From JBKECY01 sp047975025 (GTDB taxonomy: Bacteria > Bacillota > Clostridia > Lachnospirales > Lachnospiraceae): DNA of 64,000 nucleotides. A program made the translations under genes and the position numbers. Shown here piece after piece: positions 33,639-40,305 of this stretch. Below the pieces are notes generated by a model that worked only from the letters and a program-made list of their open reading frames with translations, ran no database searches and had not been told where the DNA came from. Where the stretch lies: positions 19,155-83,154 of the forward strand of contig JBKECY010000018.1 of the NCBI GenBank assembly GCA_047975025.1. The letters are read 5' to 3'. Positions within the stretch are counted from its first letter, which is position 1, and each line of letters opens with the position of its first letter.

Positions 33639-34433
33639 TTAAATCGCTAATGGATTTAAGACCGGTTCAAACCAGTCAGTTACGCTCCCGACCACTCTCA
33701 GGCACTCATCTTTGTTTAAAAATTTATCTTCATAATCCGGGTTCTCCGACACCAGTTTCAATTGGTGACCGATATCGTATACTTTCTTAACAAATGTTTC
33801 TCCGTCATAGTCCACTATATAGATATGCCCATTGATGAAATCAAAGTCTTTCCTGCACAGAAGTGTATCGCCATCTGATATCAATGGCTGCATCGAGTTT
33901 CCGGTTGCGAATAAAGCAAAGTCATATGAATTAACTTTTTTATCAGTATATACCACTGTGCAATTATTGTCACCATACATATATCCGGTTCCCGCAGAAG
34001 CTTTGTTTATGACGTTCACGGGAGTGTAATCAGAAATAGGAATCACGTTCGGTTCGGTTTGCTCCCTGTGTAGACGTTTTGTAAAATTAAACACCTTCTC
34101 CTGCATTTCCCTAGTGAGCTCTTGCATTATATCCCTAGTAGAATCTATAAAATCGAGTGAATATTGCTTTTCGGTAAAAACAAGTCCTTTCTCCATTGAA
34201 ATTTCCTGCTCCCCTTCTACCAGCGTTAAGACATCGTTAAAGTCCATCTGCATTCCTACTGACAGTTTTCTTATTGTTTCTATTGTTGGAACAAGCACGT
34301 TGCCCGATCTAGGGTTCACACCTTTTTCTATCATAGAAATGTAACCCTTGCTTAGCCCGCAGCGTTCAGCAAAAGCCTCCATACTCATGCTGTGTCCTTG
34401 CCTATACTTATTTATTAACTCTCCAAGTTTCAC
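33639..34433 (-). CDS. CI-like phage repressor, XRE HTH plus S24 peptidase
   Basis: A 264-residue repressor. Helix-turn-helix: MSMEAFAERCGLSKGYISMIEKG (about 16-38). The C-terminal LexA/S24 domain has ATGNSMQPLISDGDTLL with catalytic Ser180 and DYDGETFVKKV with the Lys at 216 or 217. A likely self-cleavage Ala-Gly pair stands at 147-148 (KASAGTGYM). This predicts induction by RecA-stimulated autocleavage. It should bind the GTTTAA-N4-TTAAAC operators between it and the cro-like gene. Its promoter is at 34464-34492. Confidence 0.95.
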   Translation of the reverse strand: MKLGELINKYRQGHSMSMEAFAERCGLSKGYISMIEKGVNPRSGNVLVPTIETIRKLSVGMQMDFNDVLTLVEGEQEISMEKGLVFTEKQYSLDFIDSTRDIMQELTREMQEKVFNFTKRLHREQTEPNVIPISDYTPVNVINKASAGTGYMYGDNNCTVVYTDKKVNSYDFALFATGNSMQPLISDGDTLLCRKDFDFINGHIYIVDYDGETFVKKVYDIGHQLKLVSENPDYEDKFLNKDECLRVVGSVTDWFEPVLNPLAI

Positions 34434-34454
34434 GATTTTCTCCTTTCAACGACT

Positions 34455-34470
34455 GTTTAACATATTGTAC
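34455..34470 (+). promoter_or_regulatory. Repressor operator site 1
   Basis: GTTTAACATATTGTAC, overlapping the -10 box of the leftward repressor promoter. Confidence 0.6.
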
Positions 34471-34492
34471 AATGGATTCTAAGAGATGTCAA
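34464..34492 (-). promoter_or_regulatory. Repressor (leftward) promoter
   Basis: On the minus strand TTGACA (34492-34487), exactly 17 bp, then TACAAT (34469-34464). Operator 1 overlaps the -10 and operator 2 lies just upstream of the -35. Confidence 0.8.
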
Positions 34493-34498
34493 GAAAAA

Positions 34499-34514
34499 GT
34501 TTAACATGTTATAC
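34499..34514 (+). promoter_or_regulatory. Repressor operator site 2
   Basis: GTTTAACATGTTATAC, near-perfect dyad (one pair broken), upstream of the leftward -35 box. Confidence 0.65.
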
Positions 34515-34562
34515 ATTTAATATGTACTTAGTATCGACGATAAAATGAAGTAATAAAACGTT

Positions 34563-34578
34563 GTTTAATATGCTTGAC
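34563..34578 (+). promoter_or_regulatory. Repressor operator site 3
   Basis: GTTTAATATGCTTGAC; its right end overlaps the -35 TTGACA of the rightward promoter. Confidence 0.6.
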
Positions 34579-34602
34579 ACATATTGTTTAATGTGCTAAA
34601 CT
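34574..34602 (+). promoter_or_regulatory. Rightward early promoter (PR-like)
   Basis: TTGACA (34574-34579), a 17-bp spacer and TAAACT (34597-34602), 34 bp before the cro-like ATG. Operators 3, 4 and 5 overlap or flank it. Confidence 0.8.
34586..34601 (+). promoter_or_regulatory. Repressor operator site 4
   Basis: GTTTAATGTGCTAAAC, a dyad with exact GTTTA/TAAAC ends, lying between and over the -10 of the rightward promoter. Confidence 0.7.
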
Positions 34603-34604
34603 TT

Positions 34605-34620
34605 GTTTAACAAACAAAAC
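34605..34620 (+). promoter_or_regulatory. Repressor operator site 5 (weaker)
   Basis: GTTTAACAAACAAAAC begins with the full left half site; the right half is degenerate. It follows the rightward -10. Confidence 0.45.
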
Positions 34621-34635
34621 GGAAGGAGGTTAAAT

Positions 34636-34827
34636 ATGGGAGTGAAATTAAAAGAAGTTAGAGAAAAAGCAGGAATTTCTCAAGAAGAATTATCTCGAAG
34701 ATCAAAAGTATCACGTTCAATTATATCAGGGTTAGAAAGCGGAAGAACAAGCGTTACAACTACATCCACATTGATTAAAATAGCGAACGGATTGGGTATT
34801 AAGGTCGGAGATATTTTTTTTGATTAA
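34636..34827 (+). CDS. Cro-like XRE-family regulator
   Basis: A 63-residue protein that is almost entirely a helix-turn-helix domain: LKEVREKAGISQEELSRRSK, then VSRSIISGLESGRTSVT and LIKIANGLGIKVGDIF. The ATG at 34636 follows GGAAGGAGGTTAAAT; an upstream frame start at 34603 overlaps the promoter. It is divergent from the repressor, as Cro is in lambdoid switches. Confidence 0.9.
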   Translation: MGVKLKEVREKAGISQEELSRRSKVSRSIISGLESGRTSVTTTSTLIKIANGLGIKVGDIFFD

Positions 34828-34829
34828 AA

Positions 34830-34845
34830 GTTTAACAGATTAAAC
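34830..34845 (+). promoter_or_regulatory. Repressor operator site 6, best dyad
   Basis: GTTTAACAGATTAAAC has exact GTTTAA/TTAAAC arms. It sits 2 bp after the cro-like stop codon and 20 bp before the Bro-N gene, away from the two promoters, perhaps as a looping or roadblock site. Confidence 0.65.
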
Positions 34846-34865
34846 GAAACAGAGAAAGGAGATTA

Positions 34866-35480
34866 ATGAACAAAATCAAAACAGAAAATTGGAATGGTAA
34901 TGACATTCGTTTCGTGCAAAGGAATGACGAGTGGTGGGCGGTGCTGTCTGATATAGCGGATGCGCTCAACCTTCATACAAAAAAACTTAATCAGAGATTG
35001 GAAGACGAGGTACTTTCAAAGTACCCCATCAAAGACAGTATAGGCAGAACGCAGGAAACCTCCATAGTGAACGAATTTGGAATCTATGATGCAGTATTCC
35101 AAAGTAGAAAGCCAGAAGCGAAAGAATTCAGACAATGGGTATATTCTATGCTGAAAGAACTGCGTCAAGCAACAGGGCTTGAAGGATTTCAAGTATTCCG
35201 GATGCTGGACAAAGAGCATCAAAAAGAAAGTATGCGGACATTATGCAACACGTTAAGGAACCCTGTCCGAGTGGACTTTATGAAAGCCAATAGTATAGCC
35301 AATAAAGCGGTATCAAGTAAGCATGGCTATCCTAAAATGATTAAAAAAGGAGAAATGACTCCTGCAATGCTGGTAGACAGAGAGGAAATTCTTGACAGTA
35401 CAGTTGAACTCATGGGAGTAAAAGATAAATACGAACTTGATATTTCGGTGAGCGAGAGTGTGTATAAAAAATGTGTGTAG
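34866..35480 (+). CDS. Bro-N domain phage antirepressor-like protein
   Basis: A 204-residue protein with an N-terminal BRO domain: NWNGNDIRFVQRNDEWWAVLSDIADALNL, then VNEFGIYDAVFQSRKPEAKEFRQWVYSMLKELRQ. Bro-N proteins bind DNA, and many phage versions antagonise the repressor. The C-terminal part (residues 105-204) has no recognised family. ATG 34866 follows AGAAAGGAGATTA. Early-gene position next to cro fits an antirepressor. Confidence 0.88.
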   Translation: MNKIKTENWNGNDIRFVQRNDEWWAVLSDIADALNLHTKKLNQRLEDEVLSKYPIKDSIGRTQETSIVNEFGIYDAVFQSRKPEAKEFRQWVYSMLKELRQATGLEGFQVFRMLDKEHQKESMRTLCNTLRNPVRVDFMKANSIANKAVSSKHGYPKMIKKGEMTPAMLVDREEILDSTVELMGVKDKYELDISVSESVYKKCV

Positions 35481-35523
35481 TCAACGTACCTATTGAAACA
35501 TTTATTGAGAAAGGAGATTAGAA

Positions 35524-35727
35524 ATGAGTAAGAAGTTGACAGTTATTGTTTCCACAGGGCGTGAACTTACGCCGAAAGAGCGGAGAGGTTTCAAAAAAGA
35601 CCATCCCGGATATAGACTGTGCTTCATGTTGAGATATCCGAACTTTCCACTATGGTTTTCGATATCATCGTTATTGGTTGTAATTGCTTCAATCCTGATA
35701 GCACCTATAATCCATATAAACTTGTGA
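35524..35727 (+). CDS. Small membrane protein, unknown
   Basis: A 67-residue protein with a basic N-terminal half and one C-terminal membrane helix (LWFSISSLLVVIASILIAPII). The Shine-Dalgarno AGAAAGGAGATTAGAA is strong. Its 3' end overlaps by 23 bp the 3' end of the convergent gene at 35705-36073. Confidence 0.7.
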   Translation: MSKKLTVIVSTGRELTPKERRGFKKDHPGYRLCFMLRYPNFPLWFSISSLLVVIASILIAPIIHINL

Positions 35728-36073
35728 AGAATGCTGAAAAATATGGAGACAAGACGATGGACAATGCCGCTAAGATTACCGCAACAATTGATACGATCAG
35801 CGGAATTATAAAGCGTCGACTGTAAGCCCGTCTGGTGGCGAGGTGCGATTTTCCTAACTCCGTTATTCTTACTTTTTCATAACGTTCGTAATAACCGAAG
35901 CTGGGCTTGTCTAGGTTAACATGCCTCTTAATATCATAAGTGACATATTTCTTGGAATCGGTCAGAAAGTCCACCACTTCCTTTTCGTTCTCGCCAAGGG
36001 ATTCGTACTCGATACTGTCCGTCAATGATAGAGAGAGGAGCAGTTTGTATTGTTCTTTGCTAAGACTATCCAT
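35705..36073 (-). CDS. Leftward membrane protein within the early region (moron-like)
   Basis: A 122-residue protein encoded against the early operon. Residues 1-80 look like a winged-helix type domain (LSKEQYKLLLSLSLTDSIEY, VRITELGKSHLATRRAYSRR), and one membrane helix follows (FIIPLIVSIVAVILAALSIVL). Start ATG 36073 has TTAGGAGGTGTTTTAA in front. It has its own extended -10 promoter at 36102-36110. Opposite orientation and own promoter are typical of genes expressed in the lysogen for host benefit or superinfection immunity; that role is inference. Confidence 0.8.
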   Translation of the reverse strand: MDSLSKEQYKLLLSLSLTDSIEYESLGENEKEVVDFLTDSKKYVTYDIKRHVNLDKPSFGYYERYEKVRITELGKSHLATRRAYSRRFIIPLIVSIVAVILAALSIVLSPYFSAFFTSLYGL

Positions 36074-36101
36074 TTAAAACACCTCCTAATATTTTAGGAA
36101 A

Positions 36102-36110
36102 ATTATACCA
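36102..36110 (-). promoter_or_regulatory. Extended -10 promoter for the leftward moron-like gene
   Basis: The minus strand reads TGGTATAAT, a TGn-extended consensus -10, 29-37 bp before the ATG. The -35 is weak. Confidence 0.55.
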
Positions 36111-36139
36111 CTTCTGCAAAAGAAGAGAAAGGAAAATCT

Positions 36140-36283
36140 ATGGACGAATACGAATACACGAAAGAAATTGAATATTGCCAGCAGCACCGCAAGCAAATGA
36201 AGCGCAGATGGATGATAGTAAAATGGATTTTTATCCTTGGAATCGCAACGCTGATATTCCTCAGTGGGCGGTATACGGTGTAG
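36140..36283 (+). CDS. Short single-helix membrane protein, unknown
   Basis: A 47-residue frame with ATG 36140 after GAAAGGAAAATCT: a charged N-terminus (MDEYEYTKEIEYCQQHRKQ), a basic stretch (MKRRW) and a membrane helix (WIFILGIATLIFLSG). The next gene begins 13 bp later with its own GGAGG. No homologue recognised. Confidence 0.6.
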   Translation: MDEYEYTKEIEYCQQHRKQMKRRWMIVKWIFILGIATLIFLSGRYTV

Positions 36284-36296
36284 AAAGGAGGAGCGA

Positions 36297-36530
36297 ATGA
36301 TTGTTTTTAACGGCACAGCCATACCAATTGCTAAAGTAGCAAGAATCATGTCCAAATCCGAGCAATTTGTAAGAGTTGGACTGCAAAGAGGATTGTTGCC
36401 AATCGGATATGCATACGAGTGTAACGATGACAAAAGGGGATTTGGTTATTACATATCGCCTAAATTGCTTTACGAAGTAACCGGGGCGCTGGTAGAAGGA
36501 ACTTACGAGATTAGAAAGGAGGAATCATGA
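36297..36530 (+). CDS. Small HTH/excisionase-like phage protein
   Basis: A 77-residue protein, ATG 36297 after GAAAGGAGGAGCGA. AIPIAKVARIMSKSEQFVRVGLQRGLLPIGYA reads like a MerR/excisionase-type winged helix (choose helix, then recognition). It could be the directionality factor or a small regulator; assignment tentative. It overlaps the next gene by ATGA-type coupling. Confidence 0.65.
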   Translation: MIVFNGTAIPIAKVARIMSKSEQFVRVGLQRGLLPIGYAYECNDDKRGFGYYISPKLLYEVTGALVEGTYEIRKEES

Positions 36531-36682
36531 CAGTGCTAACAGTAATTGCAATCATCGTAGGCAGCGCGGTACTAATCGCAGTAATCGCCCTTGCGGTATG
36601 GATCTGGTTTGCGAAAAAGATGTTTAAGCACAATGAAGAAGCGATGAGGAAGATTGAACGATGGTGGGAGGAGGGGAAATGA
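36527..36682 (+). CDS. Short membrane protein, unknown
   Basis: A 51-residue frame, ATG 36527 after AAAGGAGGAATC, overlapping the stop of the previous gene. One membrane helix (VIAIIVGSAVLIAVIALAVW) and a charged helical tail. Its stop overlaps the next start as ATGA. Confidence 0.6.
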   Translation: MTVLTVIAIIVGSAVLIAVIALAVWIWFAKKMFKHNEEAMRKIERWWEEGK

Positions 36683-36906
36683 CACTACTCGGAATCATAA
36701 CAATCCTGCTCGGCGCGTTTACAGGCTATTACGGCAATGTACCGCTTACCCTATCAATTGTAACGCTCGGCGTACTACTCGTCGCAATAGGGCTTATACG
36801 CAAGCAGAAACCGCGCGAGAAAGTGCAAACGAAACCCCGGACACTTTATCTGTACACGATCAGTCGGAGCGGTGGAGTGGCGGAAGGTAAAAAAATAAGT
36901 GCCTAA
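36679..36906 (+). CDS. Small two-helix membrane protein, unknown
   Basis: A 75-residue protein, ATG 36679 after GGGAGGAGGGGAA; the in-frame ATG at 36661 lies before that Shine-Dalgarno. Two hydrophobic segments (LLGIITILLGAFTGYYG and LSIVTLGVLLVAIGLI) precede a polar tail. Confidence 0.6.
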   Translation: MTLLGIITILLGAFTGYYGNVPLTLSIVTLGVLLVAIGLIRKQKPREKVQTKPRTLYLYTISRSGGVAEGKKISA

Positions 36907-36979
36907 CAGGTTGCAGCCGTTAGACACTAAGGAAATAAAACTTAAGATAAGTATATCAGAAGAAAAGGAGAAAAGTCAA

Positions 36980-37540
36980 ATGACAAAAACAGAACTGAAA
37001 AAGTTCGTGGAAGAAAAACGTAGGGAGCAGTTGCGTTTGCTGTCCGAAGCAGCAGAGAAGGAAAAAGAATTAGTAAAGGACAAGATTGTGTCTGACAAAG
37101 AGGTAATTGGCTTGATGGCAGCAATTACAGAGCATATGCTTCCGGCCGAATCGTTAGTAGCCGACCTACTTGAGAGGCTTAAGGTCTTGGGGGTGGAATT
37201 TTCCGAGTATTACGGAATTCCGCAAGGTTTTAAAAACGCATTTCGCTACATAGGTGAAGATTCTGCGCTGTTCCCGAATCGCTTAAAGGAAGAATTTAAC
37301 ACCGAAAGAACAACGGGGCTTTCTGCTGTGCATGGCAAGTCAAAGCAAATGACGAAGGATATCAATAAGAATTTTGACAATGTGATTGCGAATATGACGG
37401 CGCTGCCGAGCGCAAGGAAATGCATTGAATATTTAACAGAGCTCGGGTTCAAGGTTCCGGCTGACGGCGAACCGGTAACTCTTCCTGCGGTTCAGGTTGA
37501 TACTAAATATCTGTTTATGGGAAAGGCGGTGGTCAAATGA
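36980..37540 (+). CDS. Phage protein with N-terminal coiled coil, unknown
   Basis: A 186-residue protein, ATG 36980 after AAAAGGAGAAAAGTCAA. Residues 1-50 are strongly helical and charged (ELKKFVEEKRREQLRLLSEA). The rest has no recognised family. It is placed at the head of the small replication-associated cluster. An upstream GTG (36899) in frame has no ribosome binding site. Confidence 0.65.
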   Translation: MTKTELKKFVEEKRREQLRLLSEAAEKEKELVKDKIVSDKEVIGLMAAITEHMLPAESLVADLLERLKVLGVEFSEYYGIPQGFKNAFRYIGEDSALFPNRLKEEFNTERTTGLSAVHGKSKQMTKDINKNFDNVIANMTALPSARKCIEYLTELGFKVPADGEPVTLPAVQVDTKYLFMGKAVVK

Positions 37541-37848
37541 GCGAATTAAACACGAAATACGCAGTGCCGCCAATTGGGGTTATTGACTGCAAATCAAAGG
37601 ATGTTGTAACGGATGCGGACGTACGGGAATTGTTTGACCTTTGTATGAAAGCACAAAACGGAACTGGAAATCATGTCGCTTTCAACATGAGCAATCATCC
37701 TGACTGCGTGGCTATATATGTCATGCTCGGGGGATTTGACGAAGAAAAGGAGTACGATGCGTTTTTTCTGATTTTCAGAAATAGCGTAGCTGAATACCTA
37801 TCCGCCGCGCAGTATTTGTCTGGCATGTTGGAGGGAGCGGATGATTAA
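37537..37848 (+). CDS. Phage protein, unknown
   Basis: A 103-residue acidic protein coupled by an ATGA overlap to the previous gene. No family recognised; DYxAF-like aromatic segments (KEYDAFFLIFRNSVAEYLSA) near the end suggest a compact globular protein. Confidence 0.6.
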   Translation: MSELNTKYAVPPIGVIDCKSKDVVTDADVRELFDLCMKAQNGTGNHVAFNMSNHPDCVAIYVMLGGFDEEKEYDAFFLIFRNSVAEYLSAAQYLSGMLEGADD

Positions 37849-38035
37849 AGCATATCAAAATATCTCAACAGGCGAGATAGTCTATCTTGCCGATATAGTA
37901 ACATACGCGATTGAGCACGCACAGGATTTTTTGAACGATTCGGAAGTGGTGCAAAAAGAGTTCGCGGAGTGGTTTTTTAGTGGGAATTGGGTTGAGCTGA
38001 ACGAGGATGAATTGGAGGCAGTAAATGACGGATAA
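37841..38035 (+). CDS. Small acidic phage protein, unknown
   Basis: 64 residues, start inside the end of the previous gene (GGAGGGAGCGG before ATG). Acidic (many Glu/Asp), with aromatic FAEWFFSGNWVEL. Not recognised. Confidence 0.55.
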   Translation: MIKAYQNISTGEIVYLADIVTYAIEHAQDFLNDSEVVQKEFAEWFFSGNWVELNEDELEAVNDG

Positions 38036-38198
38036 GGAGAAAGAGGACATCGAGAGACGTAAGGCAGCAATATGGCAGAGGGTGGATGATGAGTTGAGTT
38101 TGTGTAGTGAAAATCAGGTAGACCAATACTATACGGCGCGGAATCTGCAATATTTGCTTACGAGTATACAGATCATTGAGAGATTATTGAAAGGGTGA
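38025..38198 (+). CDS. Small helical phage protein, unknown
   Basis: 57 residues, ATG 38025 after TTGGAGGCAGTAA, overlapping the previous stop by 11 bp. Predicted all-helical and charged (MTDKEKEDIERRKAAIWQRV). Not recognised. Confidence 0.6.
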   Translation: MTDKEKEDIERRKAAIWQRVDDELSLCSENQVDQYYTARNLQYLLTSIQIIERLLKG

Positions 38199-38203
38199 AA
38201 TAT

Positions 38204-38392
38204 ATGGACAAAATAATTATGCCGGCAAGGCGCATGGGATACGCGGGACAGCAGGCAGTTATCAGACTAACGCCAGAAGCATACAACGCACTTGTAGATA
38301 TATACAACGAATCTACATTGAGCCTGCGGCAGATCGCATCAAAGTTGATTATAGCAGCTGCGGAACACGTGGAGTACGAAAAGGAGGAATAA
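38204..38392 (+). CDS. Small phage protein, RHH-like
   Basis: 62 residues from ATG 38204 (GAAAGGGTGAAAT upstream); a GTG at 38195 is possible. AVIRLTPEAYNALVDIYNES, then LSLRQIASKLIIAAAEHVEY, resembles a ribbon-helix-helix protein: a beta strand and two helices. Tentative DNA-binding role. Confidence 0.6.
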   Translation: MDKIIMPARRMGYAGQQAVIRLTPEAYNALVDIYNESTLSLRQIASKLIIAAAEHVEYEKEE

Positions 38393-38393
38393 C

Positions 38394-39023
38394 ATGGGAA
38401 TACCAGTATTGATATTAGGCGCGTCTGGGAGCGGAAAAAGTACCAGTATGAGAAATTTCAGCGAGGATGAAGTGGGAATTTTTAATGTGGCGGGCAAGCC
38501 GCTGCCATTTAGAAAAAAGCTTCCAAAAAAAAATAATGCGACATATTCCGATATAAGAAAGGGCTTGGAAAATCCAAAGTTAAAAAAGTATGTCATTGAC
38601 GACAGTCAATATCTACTTGCATTCGCAATGTTCGATAAGGCAAAAGATACGGGATACGGGAAGTTTACCGACATGGCATTAGACTTTAGAAATTTAATTG
38701 ATTTTGTTATTAAGCGAACTCCGCCGGATGTGATTGTCTATTTTTTACACCACACCGAGGAAACGGATACGGGGCGGATAAAAGCAAAGACAGTTGGTAA
38801 AATGCTGGACAATCAGCTGACAGTAGAAGGGCTGTTTTCCATTGTCCTTCTGGCCACAACGGAGGGAGGGAATTACTACTTTATAACACAGTCAGACGGA
38901 GCAACGACTTGCAAATCGCCTATGGATATGTTTGAGCAAAAGATTGGCAATGATTTAAGTTTTGTTGACAAAACAATCCGCGAGTACTGGGAACTTGACG
39001 GAGGCGGCGCGGATGGGGAGTAA
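38394..39023 (+). CDS. P-loop ATPase, Sak4-like single-strand annealing/recombination protein
   Basis: A 209-residue RecA-like ATPase with Walker A LILGASGSGKSTSM and Walker B-like KYVIDDSQYLL; VIVYFLHHTEETDTGRIKAKTVGK supplies the following strand and loop. This is the AAA_24/Sak4-type phage ATPase, associated with recombination and usually paired with an SSB-like protein, here at 39304. AAGGAGGAATAAC precedes the ATG. Confidence 0.8.
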   Translation: MGIPVLILGASGSGKSTSMRNFSEDEVGIFNVAGKPLPFRKKLPKKNNATYSDIRKGLENPKLKKYVIDDSQYLLAFAMFDKAKDTGYGKFTDMALDFRNLIDFVIKRTPPDVIVYFLHHTEETDTGRIKAKTVGKMLDNQLTVEGLFSIVLLATTEGGNYYFITQSDGATTCKSPMDMFEQKIGNDLSFVDKTIREYWELDGGGADGE

Positions 39024-39291
39024 TTTGTATGGTGAAATCAGGGATGACCTAAAGTGGATCGTGGATGCCCTGGAGGACGCGGAATTGAATTATAAAGCGT
39101 ACAACAGGGGCGCGCAGTACAACGTAACGACAGAAGGCGGCGGGACGCATTCCTACTATCCAACTACCGGCACGGTATTATTGCATAGCCGGAGAAGTAA
39201 GAAAACGGCAAACATTAAGGGGTGCACAGTATTTGAGTTTATCGACATTGTAAGCAATCAAGACAGAATCAATCAACTATTAAACCAATAA
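39013..39291 (+). CDS. Phage protein of recombination cluster, unknown
   Basis: 92 residues from ATG 39013, overlapping the ATPase gene by 11 bp. GTHSYYPTTGTVLLHSRRSKKT gives a beta-rich middle. Not recognised; its position between the ATPase and SSB-like genes suggests a replication or recombination accessory role. Confidence 0.6.
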   Translation: MGSNLYGEIRDDLKWIVDALEDAELNYKAYNRGAQYNVTTEGGGTHSYYPTTGTVLLHSRRSKKTANIKGCTVFEFIDIVSNQDRINQLLNQ

Positions 39292-39303
39292 GGAGAAAAT
39301 TAC

Positions 39304-39837
39304 ATGAAAAATATTAATTTAGACAACGTACAGGAAGCTTCAGATTTCAAAAGATTATGCGCAGGGGGGTACATTGCGGTCATTACGGCAGTGGAAGATG
39401 TGCCGGGTAAGGAATATTTGAGAGTAGAATACGATATTGCGGAGGGTGAGTATACCGGATATTACAAAGAATTATCGGATAGTCTAAAGTTTTGGGGCGG
39501 CAGATTTTATAGATCATATAAAGAAACGGCATTGCCATTTTTCAAAAGTTTCGTTACTTCCGTAGAGGCTTCTAATTCCGGATTTAAATTTGGCAATGAC
39601 GAAACCGCATTTATTGGCAAGCACGTTGGAATCATCCTAGGCGAAGAGGAGTACATCGGCAATGATGGCGCAACGAAAGTGCGTGTCAATGTTGAGTCAA
39701 CGCGAAGTGTGCAGGCAATCAAAGATGGAGATTTTGAAATTCCCGAATTTAAGGCACTCCCGTCTTCTGGGCCAACTTCGACAGATAGTAGTTTTGTGAG
39801 CGTATCGGACGGAGACGAAGAGCTTCCTTTTAATTAG
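39304..39837 (+). CDS. SSB-like (DUF669-type) DNA-binding protein
   Basis: A 177-residue protein with an OB-like core (YIAVITAVEDVPGKEYLRVEYD, AFIGKHVGIILGEEEYIGND) and a low-complexity Ser/Thr linker. It ends in an acidic-hydrophobic tip GDEELPFN that imitates the SSB C-terminal peptide (DDDIPF). This tip recruits partners in SSB proteins. Pairs with the upstream Sak4-like ATPase. AAGGAGAAAATTAC precedes the ATG. Confidence 0.8.
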   Translation: MKNINLDNVQEASDFKRLCAGGYIAVITAVEDVPGKEYLRVEYDIAEGEYTGYYKELSDSLKFWGGRFYRSYKETALPFFKSFVTSVEASNSGFKFGNDETAFIGKHVGIILGEEEYIGNDGATKVRVNVESTRSVQAIKDGDFEIPEFKALPSSGPTSTDSSFVSVSDGDEELPFN

Positions 39838-39848
39838 TAGGTGGCTGA

Positions 39849-40304
39849 ATGCATATCATAGAGGACACAGGACAGAAAAAAGGGCAGCATGATACAAAAA
39901 ACGATTGGTGGAAAGCGGAAAATATTGAAGTCAATAGATGCAAGTTACCATACGGAGATTACGCGCTCCCGCCCAAGATTGCTGTTGACACAAAGCGAGA
40001 TATTGATGAAGTAGCCGGAAATATAGGAAACGATAACACGAGATTTAAAAATGAATGTATTTACGCCAAGGAGTGCGGGGCACAATTGTACATCTTGGTT
40101 GAAAATACTGATGGCATAACATGCGTTGATGATGTTGAGAAATGGAAAAATCCAAGGCGGTTCGTCAGTCCGAAATGCATTGACGGGATCCGATTAGCAA
40201 AGTCCATGCGTACCATGACAGCACGATACGGCGTAGAGTTTCGTTTTTGCACCCCAGAGGAATCCGCATGGGAAGTGCTGCAGTTACTGACTGGAGGTGA
40301 ATAA
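39849..40304 (+). CDS. ERCC4-domain nuclease
   Basis: A 151-residue single-domain ERCC4 (XPF-type) endonuclease. The catalytic pattern is visible: IIEDTGQKKGQH, then CKLPYGDYALPP (GDY), AVDTKRDIDEVAGNI (in place of ERKxxxD), and RFKNECIYAKECGAQLYILVE. Such phage nucleases process branched DNA in replication or recombination. The next gene starts within its last codons. Confidence 0.82.
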   Translation: MHIIEDTGQKKGQHDTKNDWWKAENIEVNRCKLPYGDYALPPKIAVDTKRDIDEVAGNIGNDNTRFKNECIYAKECGAQLYILVENTDGITCVDDVEKWKNPRRFVSPKCIDGIRLAKSMRTMTARYGVEFRFCTPEESAWEVLQLLTGGE

Positions 40305-40305
40305 T

